Under the pieces are notes generated by a model that did not search any database, was not told the DNA's origin, and was given only the letters and a program-made list of their open reading frames with translations. Source: a candidate division WWE3 bacterium CG08_land_8_20_14_0_20_40_13 (GTDB lineage Bacteria; Patescibacteriota; WWE3; 0-14-0-20-40-13). Taken from it: a stretch of DNA of 36,297 nucleotides. The translations under genes and the position numbers were made by a program. The DNA lies in contig PEYT01000021.1 in assembly GCA_002774285.1 (NCBI GenBank), forward strand, positions 1 through 36,297, in the 5' to 3' direction. The first letter of the stretch is position 1; every line of letters begins with the position of its first letter. This document shows positions 14,996 to 23,487 of this stretch, one piece after another.

Positions 14996-17839
14996 ATGGA
15001 TGAACTCTCCCTAAATACCGGACAAAAAGAAGCCGTGGATTATAAAGATGGGCCTTTGCTAATCGTTGCCGGAGCAGGTACCGGAAAAACGCGTGTTATA
15101 ACGGAAAAAATCCGGCGCCTTATACAAGAGAACCATATTCCGCCACGGGAAATTCTTGCCGTTACTTTTACCGACAAGGCGGCGGGAGAAATGCTTTCAA
15201 GAATCGGTGATGTGATGCCTCTTGGGTACGAAGAACCATCTGTTTGCACATTTCACAAATTTTCCGAAATGGTATTAAAAGACCGCGGAATAGAGATTGG
15301 TCTTGATCCCACATTTAACATTTTGTCGGCAAGCGATGCCTACCGGCTTTTTAAAAAAAATCTTTTTAAATTTAAACTTAAATATTTCCGCCCCCTCGGA
15401 AATCCCAATAAATTTATTTTGGCAATTCTTAAGTTTTTTTCTAGGCTTCAAGACGAAGTGGTAACACCTTTAGAATTTTCTCAGTTTGTAGAAAAGCAGG
15501 AGGAGGATAAGGAAAAACTAACGGAATTAGCAGAGGCCTATACCACATACACGCAAATTAAATTGGATAACTCGCTTATGGATTTTGGCGATCTCCTTAA
15601 CTGGTCGCTACAGCTTTTTAAAACTAGACCCGTAATTCTTAGAGAATATCAAACACGGTTTAAACATATTTTTGTGGACGAATTTCAGGACACTAACTGG
15701 GCGCAGTACGAGCTTATTAAAATGCTTGCAGATCCCGTGTTAAATCCTCTTCTTACAGTAGTTGGCGATGATAATCAAAGCATCTACAAGTTTCGCGGCG
15801 CCGCAATCTCTAACATCATAAATTTTCAAAGGGATTATCCAAAAGCCCGCCTTGTAATTTTGGACCAAAACTACCGCAGTTTCCAGGACATTCTGGACGC
15901 CAGTTATCGCCTTATAAAAAACAACGACCCTGATACTTTGGAGGCCAGACTTGGCATAAGTAAAAAACTTACCTCTCAAAAAAAGGCTCCGCAAACGCCA
16001 AGCATTGTTATTAAAACTCTGGATAACGAAAGCGATGAAGCGGAGTTTGTGATTTCTAATATCATAAAACTTATGAAGCAAGATCCCAATCTTGCTTTTA
16101 AAGATTTCGCTATATTGGCAAGGGCTAATACCCATCTGGATCCCGTAACCGCAACACTGCGCCGACACCTGATCCCTTACCAAATTGTGGGAAACCGCGG
16201 CCTTTTTGATACGGCGGAAATCCGCGCGCTTTTATCATTTTTAAGGTTTGTGGTAGATACCGGCAACAATGTGGCATTTTACGATCTTATGTCTAGTAGT
16301 TTCTTGGACATGGCCCCGCTAAAAATTCTTGAGATTCTAAAAAAATCCAAGGCAAAAAAGATTTCTCTTTGGGAATCTTTTGTGGAGGACCCTTTGCTTA
16401 CAGTGCCCGCAAAAATTTTAAAGGGGTCGCTTAATGACGCCCCAAAAGAAGCTGTCAGCAAAATTCTTTTTGATTTTATTACAAAGACAGGATGGGTAGA
16501 AAATGTTATTAAAGAAGAATCGCTAACTAACAAACTTAAGATTGATAATCTAAATCGCTTTTTTAAATTTATTAAAGAATTTGAAAGCAGAGAAAAGTTA
16601 AATTTTGCCCCCGGTTTTGTGGAGTACTTGGATTTGGCCATGGAGGCTGGGGAAAACCCCGCGCAGGCGCAAATTGAAGATATAGACACTGTTAATTTGT
16701 TAACAGTCCACGGAGCCAAGGGGCTGGAATTTCCCGTGGTATTTTTAATATCTGTTACAAGCGACCGCTTTCCCACAAGAAACCGCGGAGATGTAATAGA
16801 AATTCCAGACGCTCTTATAAAAGAAACACTGCCCACCGGCGACTATCATCTGGAAGAAGAGCGCCGACTTTTTTATGTTGGAGCAACACGCGCAAAAGAC
16901 AAATTATTTATCTCCTTCGCCAAAAGCTACGGAGGCACAAAAGAAAAACGACCGTCGGGATTCATTAATGAACTAAAAATTGAGACGGAGAAAAAGTTGG
17001 AGGAAAATCAAAAAGAGAACCAAAGGTCGGGACAGCTAAATTTTCTTTTAATAACACCAAGAGAACTATCAAAATTACCGAAAACGGTGGTTAAAAAAGC
17101 GCTGGAAGTACCCTTTGTCAGTTTTAGCCAATTAGATATGTTTAAAACCTGCCCTCTTCAGTACAAGTACCGGTATATTTTGCAGATTCAAACCCCACCA
17201 AATCACGCCTTTACTTTTGGACAAAGCATTCATAACACTCTCCGCGATTTTGAAAGGATGGCAATTTTAAACAAAGATAAAGCTACTCTGGAAGAACTGT
17301 TAAAAATCTACGAAAATAATTTCGATCCTTCGGGTTATGAGTCCAAGGAACACCGCGAAAAACGATTTGAGCAAGGAAAGGATTACTTAAAGACTTATTT
17401 TGAAAAGGGACGAAAGCTTTTGGGGAATCCTAAATTTATCGAAGAAAAATTCCGGATGCTGATTGACGGAACACCCTTTGTGGGGGTAATTGACCGCGTG
17501 GACGAAACGGATGAAGGAGTTGTGATTGTGGACTATAAAACCGGCGAAGCACGGGAACAGGAAAAAGTGGATAAAGACGCGCAATTAACCGCCTATGCAA
17601 TAGCGGCAAAAGAGGTTTTAAAACTTAACCCCGTAAAGCTTTGTCTTTACTTTTTTGAAGATGCCGAAATTGTGGCGACAACAAGAGATGAACACGATCT
17701 TATCGTGGCAAAAAAGGATATCGCAGAAACGGTAGGTAAAATTAAAGAAGGGGAATTTCCAGCTAAAGTTGGTCCCCTTTGCAAGTACTGCAGTTATAAC
17801 TCCATCTGCCCAGCATACAAGAACTATCTTAATATTTAA
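14996..17839 (+). CDS. UvrD/PcrA-type superfamily 1 helicase with C-terminal RecB/AddB-like PD-(D/E)XK nuclease and Fe-S cysteines
   Basis: The protein has 947 residues. SF1A helicase motifs are in order: Walker A GAGTGKT (26-32), Walker B FVDEFQDTN (~226), GDDNQSIYKFRGA (~256), TVHGAKGLEFPVV (~570) and FYVGATRAKDKL (~626). From about residue 708 a PDDEXK_1 domain follows: SFSQLDMFKTCPLQYKY, GQSIHNTLRDFE, GVIDRVD and IVDYKTGE. Cys ~719 together with CKYCSYNSIC (~929-938) gives the C...CxxCx5C pattern of iron-sulphur-stapled AddB/Cas4-type nucleases. It likely processes DNA ends for recombination in place of RecBCD/AddAB, which is inference from the architecture. The ATG at 14996 has TTAAAT 6 nt upstream. 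A hairpin follows at 17848. Confidence 0.93.
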   Translation: MDELSLNTGQKEAVDYKDGPLLIVAGAGTGKTRVITEKIRRLIQENHIPPREILAVTFTDKAAGEMLSRIGDVMPLGYEEPSVCTFHKFSEMVLKDRGIEIGLDPTFNILSASDAYRLFKKNLFKFKLKYFRPLGNPNKFILAILKFFSRLQDEVVTPLEFSQFVEKQEEDKEKLTELAEAYTTYTQIKLDNSLMDFGDLLNWSLQLFKTRPVILREYQTRFKHIFVDEFQDTNWAQYELIKMLADPVLNPLLTVVGDDNQSIYKFRGAAISNIINFQRDYPKARLVILDQNYRSFQDILDASYRLIKNNDPDTLEARLGISKKLTSQKKAPQTPSIVIKTLDNESDEAEFVISNIIKLMKQDPNLAFKDFAILARANTHLDPVTATLRRHLIPYQIVGNRGLFDTAEIRALLSFLRFVVDTGNNVAFYDLMSSSFLDMAPLKILEILKKSKAKKISLWESFVEDPLLTVPAKILKGSLNDAPKEAVSKILFDFITKTGWVENVIKEESLTNKLKIDNLNRFFKFIKEFESREKLNFAPGFVEYLDLAMEAGENPAQAQIEDIDTVNLLTVHGAKGLEFPVVFLISVTSDRFPTRNRGDVIEIPDALIKETLPTGDYHLEEERRLFYVGATRAKDKLFISFAKSYGGTKEKRPSGFINELKIETEKKLEENQKENQRSGQLNFLLITPRELSKLPKTVVKKALEVPFVSFSQLDMFKTCPLQYKYRYILQIQTPPNHAFTFGQSIHNTLRDFERMAILNKDKATLEELLKIYENNFDPSGYESKEHREKRFEQGKDYLKTYFEKGRKLLGNPKFIEEKFRMLIDGTPFVGVIDRVDETDEGVVIVDYKTGEAREQEKVDKDAQLTAYAIAAKEVLKLNPVKLCLYFFEDAEIVATTRDEHDLIVAKKDIAETVGKIKEGEFPAKVGPLCKYCSYNSICPAYKNYLNI

Positions 17840-17847
17840 ACTGTATT

Positions 17848-17875
17848 CGGGTTCCACCCTTTAGGGTGGAACCCG
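17848..17875 (+). terminator. Hairpin after the helicase-nuclease gene, probable terminator
   Basis: Twelve-bp arms (CGGGTTCCACCC and its complement) enclose a TTTA loop. On the plus strand a T-run (TTTTT) follows about seven nt later. The arms differ from those of the 8032-8060 hairpin by one paired change (TTT/AAA versus TTC/GAA), so the two may belong to one repeat family. Confidence 0.6.
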
Positions 17876-17897
17876 CATCAAATTTTTCCTTTCCGTT

Positions 17898-17906
17898 TGC
17901 TATACT
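17898..17906 (+). promoter_or_regulatory. Extended -10 promoter of the SpoIID gene (leaderless)
   Basis: TGCTATACT ends exactly 6 nt before the ATG at 17913. The predicted transcription start therefore coincides with the start codon. Confidence 0.7.
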
Positions 17907-17912
17907 TAAACT

Positions 17913-19676
17913 ATGAAACGGTTGTTAACAACTCTCCTATTTTTTGTCGCGATCACACCCCTATTTACACGAGCGGTTTTTTCCGTGGACGAGCTGGAGA
18001 AAGTCCAAAAGGACTTACAAAAAACCCAAAAGGAATATAACGATGTTTCGGGGGACTTAGGCGGTATTAATTCCCAAATTTCCACAATCACCAAGAAGAT
18101 TACCGGACTTTCGTCCCAGATTAGTGTAACTCAAGGCGAAATAAACGGACTGTTAAATCAAATCAACGGCTTGTCATCCGAGATAAAAACTTTAGAGGAT
18201 ACGCTGGAAAGATTTAGGCAGGTAATGGAACAAAAGGAAACGGAAAGAAACGGCACCATGCGGGTACTATATAAAGTTTCCCGCGGATCCCCCCTAATAA
18301 CCGCTTTTGCCGCAACGGGGATCTTGGACTTTACCAAAAAAACCATCTATTTTAAAAGCTATTTGGACCACGCCACGGATTTTATTAAAGAGGTAAACGG
18401 ACAAATTAAAGATTATTCCCATCAAAAAGCGGAAACGGAAAGGGCAAAAAACGATTTGGAGGAGCAGAAAGTAAAATTGGATAAAATAAAAACCTCGTTG
18501 GCGTACCAAGTTAAATCCGCGCAGACAGAGGTGTCAGGATTGCAGTCGCAGGCTTCTGCATTGGAAGACCAGCTTAAAAACCTTTCGGATTCCTTGGACG
18601 AATTAACCGGTAAACAAGAAGAACTGCTCCGCGCAAAATTTGGCGCCTCCTCCGAACGCCTGACCGTGGGCGATAGCGAGTCCAGCAAGCAAACACTTCC
18701 CGATCCCGGGTTCTCTCCAGCCTACGCCTTCCGCACAAGGGGGTATCCTCACCGCGTTGGTATGAACCAATACGGAGCAAGGGGACGGGCGGAAGACGGA
18801 CAGGACTATAAAGATATTCTTGATGCCTACTACCCCAATACCAACTTGGAGGAAAGCTGTGACAAGGATTTGGAAATTCCGGTTATGGAGTATGGCGATA
18901 TATCCCTTGAGGAATATCTGTACGGACTGGGGGAAATGCCTGCGGATTGGCCCATGGATGCTCTAAAAGCGCAGGCCATTGCGGCAAGAAGCTACGCCTT
19001 AAATTACACACAAGGCGGACGGGCGATTTGTACAGATCAACGCTGTCAAGTTTATCTGGGATACGAAAAAGGTGGGAGGTGGAATCAGGCAGTTGACGAA
19101 ACCTGCGGTCAGTATTTAACTTATGACGGTTCGCCCATTCCCGCTTGGTATGCTTCTACCGCCGGCGGTTTTGTTCGTTCCAGCGGCGATGTGTGGGGAA
19201 GTTCTAGGCCTTATTCCCAAAGACTCCGCGATGGAAAATGCGACGATTGGGAACAGTGCTCCTATGATGGACCAAATTACGGGGACTCTCCATGGTTTAA
19301 TAGGGCTTGGGGCAAAGGAACTGAGCCCGGTCCTTGGATGACGGGACCACAAACAGAGGATATTTTTAACGCGTATTTGCTCTCAAACAAAGACTCGTCT
19401 TACAATAGCGATCTATCGCCTGTGGACAAAGATGGAATAAACGAAAACGAAGTAAAAACAAAACTTGAAGAAGAAGGAATCATTCCCGTTGGAGAAATTT
19501 CCAAAATAGAAGTTTATGACGACGGACAGGGCTATACCACAAAAATTAGGCTGTACAGCGAAAACTACAATGGCGAGGATTTTGACGGGTATAAATTCCG
19601 CTCCGTCTTTAATTTAAGGGCTCCGGGAACAATTGTTATTTGGACAAGTTTTTTTGATGTTTTAGTTAAAAACTAG
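17913..19676 (+). CDS. Secreted coiled-coil protein with SpoIID/LytB domain
   Basis: The protein has 587 residues. The first ~22 residues (MKRLLTTLLFFVAITPLFTR) form a signal peptide. Residues about 25-240 are a long coiled coil of the type found in peptidoglycan-hydrolase regulators. The SpoIID/LytB domain occupies the C-terminal half: HRVGMNQYGARGRAEDG (~280), YLYGLGEMPADWPMDALKAQ, AIAARSYAL and STAGGFVRSSGDVWG. SpoIID proteins are lytic transglycosylases acting on denuded glycan strands, so this one probably remodels the cell wall outside the membrane. The GHGxGMSQ-like motif lies before the main domain, an order also seen in other bacterial SpoIID homologues. RNase HI begins 2 nt downstream. 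Confidence 0.9.
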   Translation: MKRLLTTLLFFVAITPLFTRAVFSVDELEKVQKDLQKTQKEYNDVSGDLGGINSQISTITKKITGLSSQISVTQGEINGLLNQINGLSSEIKTLEDTLERFRQVMEQKETERNGTMRVLYKVSRGSPLITAFAATGILDFTKKTIYFKSYLDHATDFIKEVNGQIKDYSHQKAETERAKNDLEEQKVKLDKIKTSLAYQVKSAQTEVSGLQSQASALEDQLKNLSDSLDELTGKQEELLRAKFGASSERLTVGDSESSKQTLPDPGFSPAYAFRTRGYPHRVGMNQYGARGRAEDGQDYKDILDAYYPNTNLEESCDKDLEIPVMEYGDISLEEYLYGLGEMPADWPMDALKAQAIAARSYALNYTQGGRAICTDQRCQVYLGYEKGGRWNQAVDETCGQYLTYDGSPIPAWYASTAGGFVRSSGDVWGSSRPYSQRLRDGKCDDWEQCSYDGPNYGDSPWFNRAWGKGTEPGPWMTGPQTEDIFNAYLLSNKDSSYNSDLSPVDKDGINENEVKTKLEEEGIIPVGEISKIEVYDDGQGYTTKIRLYSENYNGEDFDGYKFRSVFNLRAPGTIVIWTSFFDVLVKN

Positions 19677-19678
19677 CT

Positions 19679-20089
19679 ATGTTAGTACATCTTTACACTG
19701 ACGGCGGATCGCGGGGAAACCCCGGACCTTCGGCAATCGGTTTTGTTATCTACAAATTGGACAAATTTAACAAATTGGACCAATTGGATCAATCTGGATT
19801 GTGTATCGGTAATACCACAAACAATGTTGCCGAATATAAAGCGTTAATATATGCTTTAGCTAGATGCCAAGAATTAGGAGCAAAACAGGTTAATTGTTTT
19901 TTAGACAGCCTTCTTGTGGTTAACCAGCTAAACGGGAAATTTAAAATAAAAGACGCAAAACTTATTCCCCTTGCGCAAAAAATAAAAACACTGGAAAAGA
20001 ACTTTGAGGGGGTCTCTTATACTTATATTCCCCGCGAAAAAAACCGCCTTGCCGATAGTCTGGTAAACGAGGCCCTAAATTATAGGTAA
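19679..20089 (+). CDS. Ribonuclease HI family protein
   Basis: The protein has 136 residues. It removes RNA from RNA-DNA hybrids. The catalytic acidic residues are visible: D8 in LYTDGGSRGNPG, E52 in NNVAEYKAL, D76 in FLDSLLVVNQL and D126 in NRLADSLVNEAL. It is compact and lacks the basic handle of E. coli RNase HI, like the short RnhA homologues of archaea and Gram-positives. Between the first two strands a 9-bp in-frame repeat encodes KLD-KFN-KLD-QLD. The ATG lies 2 nt after the SpoIID stop codon, so translation is probably coupled. The 3' end converges on RNase J with a 5-bp gap and no visible terminator. Confidence 0.9.
   Translation: MLVHLYTDGGSRGNPGPSAIGFVIYKLDKFNKLDQLDQSGLCIGNTTNNVAEYKALIYALARCQELGAKQVNCFLDSLLVVNQLNGKFKIKDAKLIPLAQKIKTLEKNFEGVSYTYIPREKNRLADSLVNEALNYR
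19754..19798 (+). repeat. In-frame 9-bp minisatellite inside the RNase HI gene
   Basis: The units AAATTGGAC, AAATTTAAC, AAATTGGAC and CAATTGGAT are followed by a decayed CAATCTGGA. They encode a hydrophilic KLD/QLD stretch in a surface turn. Confidence 0.7.
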
Positions 20090-20094
20090 CCTTG

Positions 20095-21795
20095 CTAGGC
20101 TTCTACGATTACGGGAAGAAGAAGAGGCGTCCTGCCCGTAGTTTTTTGGAAATATTTAAAAAGGGCTTTTTCTACTTCATCTTTAATAAGAGCCCAATCA
20201 TTTTTCTTTTTTCTGTTTTGCTTTACCGCATCTAAAATCGCCTTTTCGGCGCCCGCAATAAGCTCTTTAGATTCTTTCATGTAAACAAAACCGCGGGAAA
20301 CTATTTGCGCGGAATCTAAAAACTCGTTTTTCTCACGGTCAAATTTTAGAATGGCCACAAAAATACCGTCCTCCGACAGCACCCTTCTATCTTTAATAAC
20401 AACCGGACTTACTATATCAACCTGACTTCCAATATAAACATCGTGGGTTTCTATTTCTTTGTGTTTAAAAGCGGTGCCCTGTGAAAATGTCACGCTATCG
20501 CCTTCCAAAAGTTCCAAGATATTTTCCTGCAAAATCCCAAGGCGGACTATATTATTGGAATACGCGCGCATTAAGGATATCGTCCCGCCAATCGGGAGAT
20601 AGTATTTAGGACGGATCAAGGAGGCTAAAAGCACATGATCTCCTTGCGATCCATGACCAGAAACATGCAAGTTTTCCTGTACAGCGCTGTAAATTACCTC
20701 CGCTCCCGCCAGAGTTAATTTGTCAATAAGTTCATTAACAAGATCCACAGTGCCGGGGATGGGGTCGGCCGAAAAAATCACCGTCGCGCCGGCGCGCATT
20801 TTTATATATTTATGTTCGTCGCGGGCAATTCTTCCAAGAGCAGATCCCGACTGGCCGTAACAACCCGCGACGATATAAGTTAACTTTGATTGATCCATGG
20901 CCTGAGCATGATGCAAAGGAACAAAGGACTCTTTTGGATGAGGCATGTATCCAAGCCGACGCGCTGTTTCCGTGGACTGTTCCATACTGCGCCCGCCAAT
21001 AACAACTTTCCGGCCGCAGGATACTGAAGCATCAACCACCATCTTTATTCTTGAGATATTGGAAGACATGGTAGTTACAAAAACCTGACCCTTTGCCTGT
21101 GAAATATATTCATTAAAGGTCTTTTGAATTTCTTTTTCCGAGTGGGTAAAACCTTCTGATGTCGCTCCAAGACAGTCGGAAAGCATAGCTAGTACCCCGC
21201 CTTGACTTAAACGAACCGCGCGCGGAATATCAAATTGTTTATCCATCATTGGAGTCCAATCAAATTTGTAATCGGGAACATGAAAAATAGTCCCTTGGGG
21301 AGTACCAATACAAAACCCCAAGCTTTCAGGAACGGAATGATTAACGCGAAAATAATCTATTTTAAACTCTCCAAGACTTATAGGACCACCATCGGGATTT
21401 ATTATATTAAAACTTGTTCCTTCAAGGAGATTTTGCTCTTTTAGGCGGTTTTTTAAAAACTCGGAAACTATTTTTGCGCAATAGATGGGTATTCTAACTT
21501 CTTTAAGAAGATAAGGAACCGCGCCAAAGTGATCCTCGTGACCATGGGTAATAATAAGACCGCGTACTTTGCCGATGTTTTGTAAAACATAGGAAAAGTC
21601 GGGAAGAATTAGATCCACGCCAAAAGCGTCTCGACCCGGAAAACCGATACCGCAGTCAACAATCACAATATCGTTTCCGTATTCGTAAACATACATGTTC
21701 TTTTGAACATCTGTGGTTCCGCCAATAACGGTTATTTTTAAATCGTGTTTTTTCTTACTGCTAAAATTGGTGAATTTCATAGTTTTTACATTCAC
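20095..21795 (-). CDS. rnj: Ribonuclease J
   Basis: The protein has 566 residues in the metallo-beta-lactamase/beta-CASP family. The zinc-binding HxHxDH motif reads THGHEDHFGAVPYLL. Other typical parts are VDCGIGFPGRDAFGVDLILPD, YFRVNHSVPESLGFCI and VHVSGHGSQGDH-like text near residue 370 (LHVSGHGSQGDHVLLASLIRPKYYLPIGG). RNase J combines 5'-3' exonuclease and endonuclease activity in mRNA decay and rRNA maturation. The GTG at 21795 overlaps the stop codon of the UDG gene (GTGA), which suggests coupling. An ATG at 21780 (MKFTNFSSKKK) is an alternative start. Five genes run in the same direction upstream. Confidence 0.95.
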   Translation of the reverse strand: MNVKTMKFTNFSSKKKHDLKITVIGGTTDVQKNMYVYEYGNDIVIVDCGIGFPGRDAFGVDLILPDFSYVLQNIGKVRGLIITHGHEDHFGAVPYLLKEVRIPIYCAKIVSEFLKNRLKEQNLLEGTSFNIINPDGGPISLGEFKIDYFRVNHSVPESLGFCIGTPQGTIFHVPDYKFDWTPMMDKQFDIPRAVRLSQGGVLAMLSDCLGATSEGFTHSEKEIQKTFNEYISQAKGQVFVTTMSSNISRIKMVVDASVSCGRKVVIGGRSMEQSTETARRLGYMPHPKESFVPLHHAQAMDQSKLTYIVAGCYGQSGSALGRIARDEHKYIKMRAGATVIFSADPIPGTVDLVNELIDKLTLAGAEVIYSAVQENLHVSGHGSQGDHVLLASLIRPKYYLPIGGTISLMRAYSNNIVRLGILQENILELLEGDSVTFSQGTAFKHKEIETHDVYIGSQVDIVSPVVIKDRRVLSEDGIFVAILKFDREKNEFLDSAQIVSRGFVYMKESKELIAGAEKAILDAVKQNRKKKNDWALIKDEVEKALFKYFQKTTGRTPLLLPVIVEA

Positions 21796-22415
21796 ATCAA
21801 AGAAATTTGCGCCCCGTTGTCTTTTTTGGACGAACGCGAATCTTCTTTTAACATTTCCCGCGCCTCCTCCAAGACTCTGGGGATTTTTTTAAACTCCTTT
21901 TCCAAAACAGCTGCCACCTGTGGACTGCGTAATGCCGCCGCCGGATGATACAACGGATAAATTACCCGATCTTTCCACACTTGCGCCACCCCATGCTCTT
22001 TTGAAATTTTCGCATCTTTTACAAAATGCTCCAAGGCAAATCTTCCCAAAGTCACAATAAGCTTTGGGTTAATTAGTTTAATTTGACTTTCCAGATACAT
22101 GGAACAATTTCTAAGCTCGTCCACCATTGGGGCGCGATTGTCCGGAGGACGGCACTTTATTACATTTCCAATCCAAACATCACTGCGCGATAGCCGAATT
22201 TTGGAAAGAAGATCGGCAAGGAGCATTCCAGCTCGTCCCACAAAAGGACGCCCCTGATCGTTTTCGTTTTGACCTGGCGCTTCGCCAACAAAGATTACCG
22301 CGGAATTTAAATTTCCTTCTCCGGGTACTGCATTCTTTCTGGTTTTACACAGACGACATTTTTTGCAGGATACTACTGCCTTGGCTATTTGCGCAGCTAA
22401 TTCTTCTTTTTTCAA
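21792..22415 (-). CDS. Family 4 uracil-DNA glycosylase (Fe-S type)
   Basis: The protein has 207 residues. It excises uracil from DNA and starts base-excision repair. The active-site motif is GEAPGQNEND (44-53), and the C-terminal motif is LYHPAAALRS. Cysteines C17, C20, C88 and C104 fit the four 4Fe-4S ligands of family 4 enzymes (CKKCRLC near the N-terminus, KCRPPDNRAP and RNCSMYL further on). The start codon is TTG at 22415, four nt after the stop of the Lon-like gene; no better start is visible. The stop overlaps the RNase J start. Confidence 0.93.
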   Translation of the reverse strand: MKKEELAAQIAKAVVSCKKCRLCKTRKNAVPGEGNLNSAVIFVGEAPGQNENDQGRPFVGRAGMLLADLLSKIRLSRSDVWIGNVIKCRPPDNRAPMVDELRNCSMYLESQIKLINPKLIVTLGRFALEHFVKDAKISKEHGVAQVWKDRVIYPLYHPAAALRSPQVAAVLEKEFKKIPRVLEEAREMLKEDSRSSKKDNGAQISLM

Positions 22416-22419
22416 AATT

Positions 22420-23484
22420 TTAAATATACCCGGAAATGTATGTTTTTAAATTCTCTTTTGTAATAATGACTTTTTTAACTTTTTCTTCCACAATGGCCTT
22501 AGCGGTTTTTCTGGCAATACCTTCCAAAATTCTCTTTAGACTTCTAATACCGCTATCAAATCCTAACGGTCTTATAATATAAGGCCAAAGACTTTCCTCA
22601 ATTACAAGCTCTTCCGCTGAAAGGCCGCATTCTCTACGGACTCTGGGCAGTAAAAAGTCTCGCGCAATTCCTTCTTTTTCTATGTCGGTATAAGAAGGCA
22701 TGCTAATAACTTCCAACCTATCCATAAGAGCCGCCGAAAACGACCCTGTGTTGTTAGCGCTTACAATAAACATAACTTGGGAAAGATCCAAAGGATAGTC
22801 TATGTAATGATCTCTAAATTTTGTGTTTTGCTCCGGATCCAAAATTTCCAAAAGAACCGCCATAAAATCGCTCCTAAGACCCTTCTCCCCGCTCACCTTA
22901 TCCATCTCGTCAAGAAGCACCAACGGGTTAAATGATTTTGTGCGGGCAAGCGCCTTTACAATTTGCCCGGGCTCCGATCCCGGATCCGAACTGTTTCTTC
23001 CTCTAAGTTCCAAGGTTGATCCAAGCGCCCCAAGAGATATTCTAATAAATTTACGGCCCAAGGCTTCGGCAATAGATTCCGCCATTGTTGTTTTTCCGGT
23101 GCCTTGCAACCCCACCAAACATAAAATAGGAGAGTGTTCTTCCGAAATCTTTCCTCTTTGAGTTAAAAGATTCCGCACGGCAAGATATTCCATAACGCGC
23201 TCTTTTACCCCCTCCAAACCATAATGATTTTTATCCAAAACCATTTTGGCATTTGGAAGATCCAAATTATCGTTTGTCGCGACCTGCCATGGAATTTGGG
23301 TAATCCAATCTATATACCTGCTTAAAATCTCATACTCGCTACTGTAACTTCCAAGGTTTGCCATGCGGTTAAGCCTTTCCAACATCTGCTCTACCCGGCT
23401 TTTTAACTCTTCTGGAGTTTTTGCAGTGGAAACTCTTTCTTTAAGGCTTACGAGCTCACGAAATAGATATTCTTCTTTGGGCAT
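22420..23484 (-). CDS. Lon-type AAA+ ATPase lacking both the N-terminal LAN domain and the protease domain
   Basis: The protein has 354 residues and corresponds to the middle of Lon only. The helical neck YIDWITQIPW is followed by DKNHYGLEGVKERVMEYLAVR, Walker A GLQGTGKTT (125-133), Walker B LVLLDEMDK (188-196), the stretch LDPEQNTKFRDHYIDYPLDL, and a sensor-2 region GFDSGIRSLKR. The last residues, LKTYISGYI, are where Lon normally continues into its Ser-Lys protease domain. That domain is absent. The UDG gene begins 4 nt later, so no remnant remains. ATPase motifs look intact. It may act as an unfoldase or chaperone, or with a separate protease; this is inference. The upstream zinc-ribbon gene ends 3 nt before its ATG. 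Confidence 0.85.
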   Translation of the reverse strand: MPKEEYLFRELVSLKERVSTAKTPEELKSRVEQMLERLNRMANLGSYSSEYEILSRYIDWITQIPWQVATNDNLDLPNAKMVLDKNHYGLEGVKERVMEYLAVRNLLTQRGKISEEHSPILCLVGLQGTGKTTMAESIAEALGRKFIRISLGALGSTLELRGRNSSDPGSEPGQIVKALARTKSFNPLVLLDEMDKVSGEKGLRSDFMAVLLEILDPEQNTKFRDHYIDYPLDLSQVMFIVSANNTGSFSAALMDRLEVISMPSYTDIEKEGIARDFLLPRVRRECGLSAEELVIEESLWPYIIRPLGFDSGIRSLKRILEGIARKTAKAIVEEKVKKVIITKENLKTYISGYI

Positions 23485-23487
23485 ACA

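Noticed and set aside
16279-16836. 185-codon antisense frame inside the helicase-nuclease gene
   Set aside because: The sense strand has unbroken helicase motifs across the same region. The antisense product is Ser/Ile-rich and unsupported.
22415-22440. Lon protease domain split off as a separate gene or pseudogene
   Set aside because: The next frame is a complete uracil-DNA glycosylase starting 4 nt later, so no protease remnant fits.
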